This document shows positions 59,820 to 64,000 of a stretch of 64,000 bases of DNA, one piece after another. The stretch is from the NCBI GenBank assembly GCA_038064375.1, contig JBBTTF010000004.1, forward strand, positions 1 through 64,000. The letters run 5' to 3'. Under the pieces are notes generated by a model. It had not been told where the DNA came from. It worked only from the letters and a program-made list of their open reading frames with translations, and searched no databases. The position numbers and the translations under genes are program-made. Each line of letters begins with the position of its first letter. Position 1 is the first letter of the stretch. Source of the stretch: JBBTTE01 sp038064375 (GTDB taxonomy: Bacteria > Patescibacteriota > Saccharimonadia > Saccharimonadales > UBA4665).

Positions 59820-61148
59820 ATGCGGCACACTGTAACAGAAGTTAGCCTCAAAAATGGCGTTCAAGGTCTATTGATTAATGTGCCTGATGCTTCAGTCATG
59901 ACGATTGATATCAACTTTCGCGCTGGCGAATACTTAGTAGCACCAGACAAATGGGAAGTTCCTCATCTGATGGAACACGTTTTGCTGGGTGCTAACGAGC
60001 TTATTCCTAAGGCTCGTGACTTTCAGTCCGAGCTAGAGAAGAACGGCGCTTACAGCAATGCTACAACTGGTGTCTACGACATCAATTACGAGGCCGAATG
60101 TGCTGACTTTGAGTGGGATCGTGTTCTTGGGCTACTGCTGGCTGCAATAACTAAGCCGTTGTTCCTAGAAGAAGAGTTCCGCGCTGAGTTCGGTAATGTA
60201 CAAGAGGAGATGAAAGCTCGCAGCAACAATCATTTCCGCCGTTTGAGCCTAGAAATGCGCAAAGCCTTGGGCCTAATCGCCAAAACTGACATCGAACGAC
60301 TAGAGCTTATGAATAACGTAACTGTAGATGATGTTCGTGATCACTATAAGCGAACACATCACGCGCCAAACATGCGTTTTGTGATTGCTGGTAATTTTGC
60401 TGGTGGTCGCCGCAAGCTGATTACCAATTTGCTTGAGAATATTGATCTACCATCAGAAGGCGAGCGCTTTGAGCTTCCAAGCGAGCAGGCCAAGAGCCTA
60501 ATCAAGCCTGTTTACGCACTCAACGACACCGTCGAGAACCTCTACTTTTATATAGACACTTTCACCAAGCGTCGTCTAGAAGATCCTGAGACTGACGCCC
60601 TTAATCTTGTTAATACCATGCTGACAGAAACTCTCTACTCAAAGATACTAGGCACCGCCCGCGAGCGAGGACTAGTCTATGGCATGAACTCCGGTGTCAG
60701 TCAGACTCACGATGCTAGCAACTGGTGGTTTGGCGCTCAAGTATCAGACAAGAATGCCAAACCTTTGCTGCACATCGTCGAACAAGAACTGGTCAAAGTT
60801 CTGAGCGGAGACATCTCAGAAGATGAGATAGAATCTACCAAGCAGTACGCCCTAGGCCGCTTTCAACGGGGTGCTCAAACGGTAGGCGGCACGGCAGCCG
60901 GCTACGCCAGCAGATACTTCTTTGACGGTGTAATTGATGATTACTATCACATACCGCAGCGCATCAAAGCCGTCACCAAGCAACAGATCATCGATGTTTC
61001 CAAGGCAATGTTCGCCGACAATGTCTGGGGCTTTGGTGTACTCGGTAACTGCGGCCCAGAGTTTGCCGTTGAGCTACAAGACCAACTTAAACCGCTATGG
61101 AGTAAGCCTCTAGCACCCAAAGGGGAAGGTCATGGACGAACAGCGTAA
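59820..61148 (+). CDS. M16 family zinc peptidase
   Basis: The product is 442 residues. The inverted zinc motif HLMEH (49-53: His49, Glu52, His53) and the third ligand Glu129 lie within NVQEEMKA, at the expected distance of about 76. The second M16 domain (about 190-430) includes the arginine-tyrosine-type ARERGLVYGMNS (about 281-292). It is one active subunit; many bacteria have a paired inactive subunit, which is not seen here. It begins nine bases after secA and overlaps prfB by 17 bases. The substrate is unknown. Confidence 0.9.
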   Translation: MRHTVTEVSLKNGVQGLLINVPDASVMTIDINFRAGEYLVAPDKWEVPHLMEHVLLGANELIPKARDFQSELEKNGAYSNATTGVYDINYEAECADFEWDRVLGLLLAAITKPLFLEEEFRAEFGNVQEEMKARSNNHFRRLSLEMRKALGLIAKTDIERLELMNNVTVDDVRDHYKRTHHAPNMRFVIAGNFAGGRRKLITNLLENIDLPSEGERFELPSEQAKSLIKPVYALNDTVENLYFYIDTFTKRRLEDPETDALNLVNTMLTETLYSKILGTARERGLVYGMNSGVSQTHDASNWWFGAQVSDKNAKPLLHIVEQELVKVLSGDISEDEIESTKQYALGRFQRGAQTVGGTAAGYASRYFFDGVIDDYYHIPQRIKAVTKQQIIDVSKAMFADNVWGFGVLGNCGPEFAVELQDQLKPLWSKPLAPKGEGHGRTA

Positions 61149-62217
61149 GCAGGCTGCCGACCTCAAGCTTCAGATCAATGCCGCCCTACAACAGCTAAAG
61201 ATAGAAGAGATAAACGCACAGTTACAAAGCTTGCAGCAGACCAGTCAGCAAGCGCACTTTTGGGACGACTCGTCAAAGGCGCAGGACGTCATGAAGCAAA
61301 TTGCCAAGCTCGAAACGCGCGCAACGCCATGGCTAACGCTACAAAAAAACATCACAGAAGTTGACGACATGCTAAATCTAAATGACGATACGCTAGCAGG
61401 TGAATTAACTCAGCAATTGCAGCAGGCTGAGGACACTTTTGTGGCATTAAAAGAGGATTTAAAGTTCAACGGACCTTATGATGACTATGACGCAATCGTT
61501 AGTATTTATGCTGGCGCAGGCGGCACTGACGCACAGGACTGGACACAAATGTTACTCAGAATGTATTCACGCTATTTTGAAAATAACAGATGGACAGTAA
61601 CGACTGTTGACGAATCGGCTGGTGACGAGGCTGGGATCAAGAGTATTACTATGGAGGTTGAGGGGCCGTTTGTTTACGGCAAACTCAAAAGCGAACACGG
61701 CGTTCACAGACTAGTTCGGCTTAGTCCTTTCAACTCAGACAATCTTCGCCAGACTAGCTTCGCAAAGGTCGAGGTAATGCCCAAGATTGATAAGCCAGAC
61801 GACCTTATAATCGACGACAAAGATCTCAAAATCGATGTCTACAGAAGCGGTGGCAAGGGCGGCCAATCAGTCAACACGACCGACTCGGCCGTAAGGGTAA
61901 CGCACTTACCAACTGGCCTGACTGTAGCCATTCAGAACGAGCGCAGCCAACTCCAAAACAAAGAAACAGCCATGACAATCCTAAGATCACGACTGGCCCA
62001 ATTACAGATAGAGCAGCACAAAGATAAGCTAGAAGAACTCAAAGGCCCCAACCAGTCGGCTGAGTGGGGCAATCAGATACGCAGCTACGTCCTGCACCCC
62101 TATAAGCAGGTCAAAGACCTTCGCAGCAAATACGAGACTAGCGATCCAGACAATGTATTAGACGGCAACCTAGACGCTCTGATAAATGCCTATCTAGAAC
62201 ACACGCTGAACGCCTAA
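61132..62217 (+). CDS. prfB: peptide chain release factor 2
   Basis: RF2 reads UAA and UGA. The 361-residue product has GGQ in RSGGKGGQSVNTTDSAVRV (about 240-258), the RF2 anticodon-mimic segment around RLVRLSPFNSDNLRQTSF (about 198-215; SPF is the RF2-type tripeptide), and a helical N-terminal domain. The usual in-frame UGA and +1 frameshift near codon 25 are absent, so RF2 is not autoregulated that way. It overlaps the M16 gene by 17 bases. Confidence 0.96.
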   Translation: MDEQRKQAADLKLQINAALQQLKIEEINAQLQSLQQTSQQAHFWDDSSKAQDVMKQIAKLETRATPWLTLQKNITEVDDMLNLNDDTLAGELTQQLQQAEDTFVALKEDLKFNGPYDDYDAIVSIYAGAGGTDAQDWTQMLLRMYSRYFENNRWTVTTVDESAGDEAGIKSITMEVEGPFVYGKLKSEHGVHRLVRLSPFNSDNLRQTSFAKVEVMPKIDKPDDLIIDDKDLKIDVYRSGGKGGQSVNTTDSAVRVTHLPTGLTVAIQNERSQLQNKETAMTILRSRLAQLQIEQHKDKLEELKGPNQSAEWGNQIRSYVLHPYKQVKDLRSKYETSDPDNVLDGNLDALINAYLEHTLNA

Positions 62218-62234
62218 GTGCTATAATAGTTCTA

Positions 62235-62918
62235 ATGATTCTGCTAGATAGGGTAACCAAAACATATAATAAAGACCTAGGCTCAGCCCTTGATCGAATT
62301 ACTTTGCATGTCGAACCCAAAGAATTCGTAATTGTTATTGGTCAAAGTGGCGCTGGCAAAACCACCTTACTTAAGCTTCTGACAAGAGAAGAACGCCCAA
62401 CAAGCGGCAAAATTATCATCGGTGGCATTGATTACGACAAGCTCAAGGACAAAGATATTCCAATGCTACGGCGTAAGATTGGCGTCGTCTTTCAAGACTT
62501 CAAGCTGCTGCCCAACCGCAACGTTTTTGAGAATGTCGCCTACGCCCTAGAAATAGTTGGAATCAGTAACCGCGAGATCAAACATACTGTGCCAAAAGTT
62601 CTGGATATTGTTAATCTCAAGGGCAAAGAAAAGCGCATGCCTCGCGAGCTAAGTGGTGGCGAACGCCAACGTGTTGCAATCGCACGCGCCATTGTCAGAC
62701 AGCCTAGAATCCTAATTGCCGATGAGCCAACTGGCAACCTAGACCCCAAGCACGCATGGGATGTTATTAAGGTTTTGGAGAAGATTAACAGATACGGAAC
62801 AACCGTTTTGCTAACAACCCACAACCAAGAAATCGTTAACAAGCTAAAGCGACGAGTTGTTACGATCAATGGCGGAAAGATAAGTAGCGACCGCGCTAAC
62901 GCGGGATATAAGGTCTAG
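62235..62918 (+). CDS. ftsE: cell division ATP-binding protein FtsE
   Basis: FtsE-FtsX form an ABC-type complex that activates peptidoglycan hydrolases at division. The 227-residue product has Walker A GQSGAGKTT (36-44), the signature LSGGERQRVAIARAI (about 138-152) and Walker B ILIADEPTGNLDP (about 158-170). An extended -10 TGCTATAAT (-10 at 62222-62227) ends seven bases before the ATG, so the message is leaderless. The ATG is 17 bases after the prfB stop, as in the common prfB-ftsE-ftsX order. Confidence 0.95.
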   Translation: MILLDRVTKTYNKDLGSALDRITLHVEPKEFVIVIGQSGAGKTTLLKLLTREERPTSGKIIIGGIDYDKLKDKDIPMLRRKIGVVFQDFKLLPNRNVFENVAYALEIVGISNREIKHTVPKVLDIVNLKGKEKRMPRELSGGERQRVAIARAIVRQPRILIADEPTGNLDPKHAWDVIKVLEKINRYGTTVLLTTHNQEIVNKLKRRVVTINGGKISSDRANAGYKV

Positions 62919-62920
62919 TA

Positions 62921-63865
62921 ATGCAGCGACGACTCATTACGCTATGGCGCATCGTTCACACTGGTATAGTCAACTTTATGCGCAGCTTCAGTCTAGCCGT
63001 GGCCGCTATGGCCGTCATGGCCGTGACGTTGACCATAGTATTATTCTCAGTCATTGCTAACGCGACTTTCGCTAACACAATTAGTGACATCACAAGCAAG
63101 ATTACTGTTTCTGCCTACCTTAAGGACGAGACAACCGAAGCTCAAGCCAAAAAATTAGTACAACAACTCGAGAAGCTACCAACAGTTACCAAGGTAGTTT
63201 ATCTAGACAAGGACGCTGCCACTCAAGCATATATTCGCCAGAATCAAGAGAACAGGGAGCTAGTAGCTGCAGTTACTCAAGCCGACAACCCAATCCCGCC
63301 AACTATCCAGATTTCGCCACAAGACCTTAATCAGGTTAAGGCAATAAAAGACTTTTTGACCATGCCAGAGAATAAGGCATTGCAAACAACTGATTCGCCG
63401 TCTTATAACGACAAGCGTAAGGAGGCAATCGACAACATTGCTCATGCCACCAACGTACTTCGCAAACTCGGTGTAATAAGCGTGGCGGTCTTTGCACTAA
63501 CCTGTATATTGACCATCTTTAACACCATCCAGATGGCCATCTTCAATAGGCGAGACGAAATCCAAATTATGCGTTTGTTGGGCGCTAGTACGAGCTACAT
63601 CAGGGGTCCTTTCATTGTCGAGAGCGCTATATATGGCTTATTGTCGGCCGTGTTCTCGATACTGATAGTTAATTCGGCATTTTTGGCCTCTAGCACGGCG
63701 CTACAGGCGAGCAGCCTAGGCCTGTTAGATATCAATTATGCCAACGAATTCTTTGACGAACATTTCTTGCAACTTTTGCTGTTCCAAATCGCTACTGGTA
63801 TAATCATAGGTACCGTATCTTCTGTTATAGCGACCGCACGGTATCTCAAATTCAAGACAAAGTAA
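62921..63865 (+). CDS. ftsX: cell division membrane protein FtsX
   Basis: The 314-residue product has four membrane segments: one near 22-48 (SLAVAAMAVMAVTLTIVLFSVI) and three in the C-terminal half (about 183-205, 232-252, 283-305). The large extracellular loop between the first and second (about 50-180) is where peptidoglycan hydrolases usually bind. The DEIQIMRLLGAS signature (about 209-220) is the family motif. It starts two bases after ftsE. Confidence 0.95.
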   Translation: MQRRLITLWRIVHTGIVNFMRSFSLAVAAMAVMAVTLTIVLFSVIANATFANTISDITSKITVSAYLKDETTEAQAKKLVQQLEKLPTVTKVVYLDKDAATQAYIRQNQENRELVAAVTQADNPIPPTIQISPQDLNQVKAIKDFLTMPENKALQTTDSPSYNDKRKEAIDNIAHATNVLRKLGVISVAVFALTCILTIFNTIQMAIFNRRDEIQIMRLLGASTSYIRGPFIVESAIYGLLSAVFSILIVNSAFLASSTALQASSLGLLDINYANEFFDEHFLQLLLFQIATGIIIGTVSSVIATARYLKFKTK

Positions 63866-63952
63866 GAATCTAAAAGTCAAAAATCAGCTTAAGGGTGAGG
63901 GGGCTTGATGCGATGTGTTACAATATATTCAGCGCATAAAAATACAAAAACA

Positions 63953-64000
63953 ATGCCAAAAAATACAAAAAAGTTTAAACAGATATTCAAAGCACGCGCC
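63953..64000 (+). CDS. start of a gene cut by the window end (partial)
   Basis: An ATG at 63953 opens a frame of at least 16 residues (MPKNTKKFKQIFKARA) that runs off the window. A TACAAT hexamer (63919-63924) preceded by TGT lies 28 bases ahead, and no strong ribosome site is seen. In many bacteria ftsX is followed by a peptidoglycan hydrolase, but too little is present to tell. Confidence 0.45.
   Translation, partial: MPKNTKKFKQIFKARA

Noticed and set aside
61132..61240. prfB programmed frameshift
   Set aside because: The N-terminal frame is continuous, with no in-frame TGA near codon 25.
1..64000. CRISPR arrays, insertion sequences, integrases and tRNA genes
   Set aside because: No direct-repeat arrays with spacers, no transposase-like protein and no cloverleaf with a GGTTCRA-type T-arm were found by eye.
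1..64000. UGA recoded as glycine (Gracilibacteria/SR1 code)
   Set aside because: TGA ends proS, rseP, yqeY and the CPBP gene at sensible places, and prfB is present.

Overview
The window reads as chromosome of a member of the Candidate Phyla Radiation (Patescibacteria), most likely a Saccharibacteria (TM7) relative. The grounds are compact core genes packed with small lineage-type proteins (a DUF5663-type protein, a KGG-repeat protein, an acidic single-pass membrane protein with a conserved C-terminal block), short versions of universal proteins (IF-2, EF-Ts, an editing-domain-free ProRS), a class II ribonucleotide reductase and the rpsU-yqeY-adk-map and ftsA/ftsZ clusters. TGA is a normal stop here (for example ends of proS, rseP and the CPBP gene) and prfB is present, so the UGA-glycine code of Gracilibacteria/Absconditabacteria is excluded. 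This assignment is inference; no 16S is present.

Layout. 1-580: end of an rRNA operon (23S 3' end, spacer, 5S, two terminators). 0.6-4.6 kb: a PKD-type surface protein, an acidic membrane protein, the KGG protein behind a promoter plus attenuator-like hairpin, and a HExxH protein with a ROK kinase. 4.7-9.6 kb: rpsA, infB and small unknowns. 9.7-14.1 kb: fmt-def, an unknown membrane protein and priA. 14.2-21.1 kb: a winged-helix regulator, rpsU-yqeY-adk-map, then ftsA - unknown gene - ftsZ. 21.2-25.5 kb: nrdR and nrdJ, then a structured intergenic region and a thioredoxin-fold protein. 25.5-29.1 kb: a T-box leader with an apparently ultrashort Stem I, ileS and rplU. 29.5-32.6 kb: parA, a repeat-rich coiled-coil gene, parB. 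32.7-36 kb: envelope genes (lepB, an LCP ligase, a membrane protein). 36-41 kb: prmC, serC-serA, prfA, rpmE. 41-45 kb: rpsB-tsf and frr with unknowns between. 45-48.5 kb: L,D-transpeptidase, rseP, a CPBP protease. 48.5-53 kb: a glutamate-5-kinase-like protein, proS-greA-lysS and a zincin. 53-64 kb: small membrane protein, HAD phosphatase, Cas4-like nuclease, serS, hpf, secA, M16 peptidase, prfB, ftsE-ftsX and the start of one more gene.

How the genes work together: most serve translation (S1, S2, S21, L21, L31, IF-2, EF-Ts, RRF, RF1, RF2, PrmC, Fmt, Def, Map, four aminoacyl-tRNA synthetases, HPF), division and chromosome partition (FtsA, FtsZ, FtsE, FtsX, ParA, ParB), secretion and envelope building (SecA, LepB, LCP, L,D-transpeptidase, RseP).

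The strongest unusual signals are (i) widespread leaderless-type promoters, with a -10 hexamer (often extended, TGn) ending 6-9 bases before the start codon in about nineteen genes; (ii) an ileS T-box whose specifier ATC sits in the terminal loop of a 4-bp Stem I; (iii) a dispersed ~40-bp palindromic intergenic repeat with three clear copies and one diverged one; (iv) a heptad-type repeat gene lodged between parA and parB; and (v) several large unexplained intergenic RNA-like structures. No mobile element, CRISPR array or tRNA gene was found.
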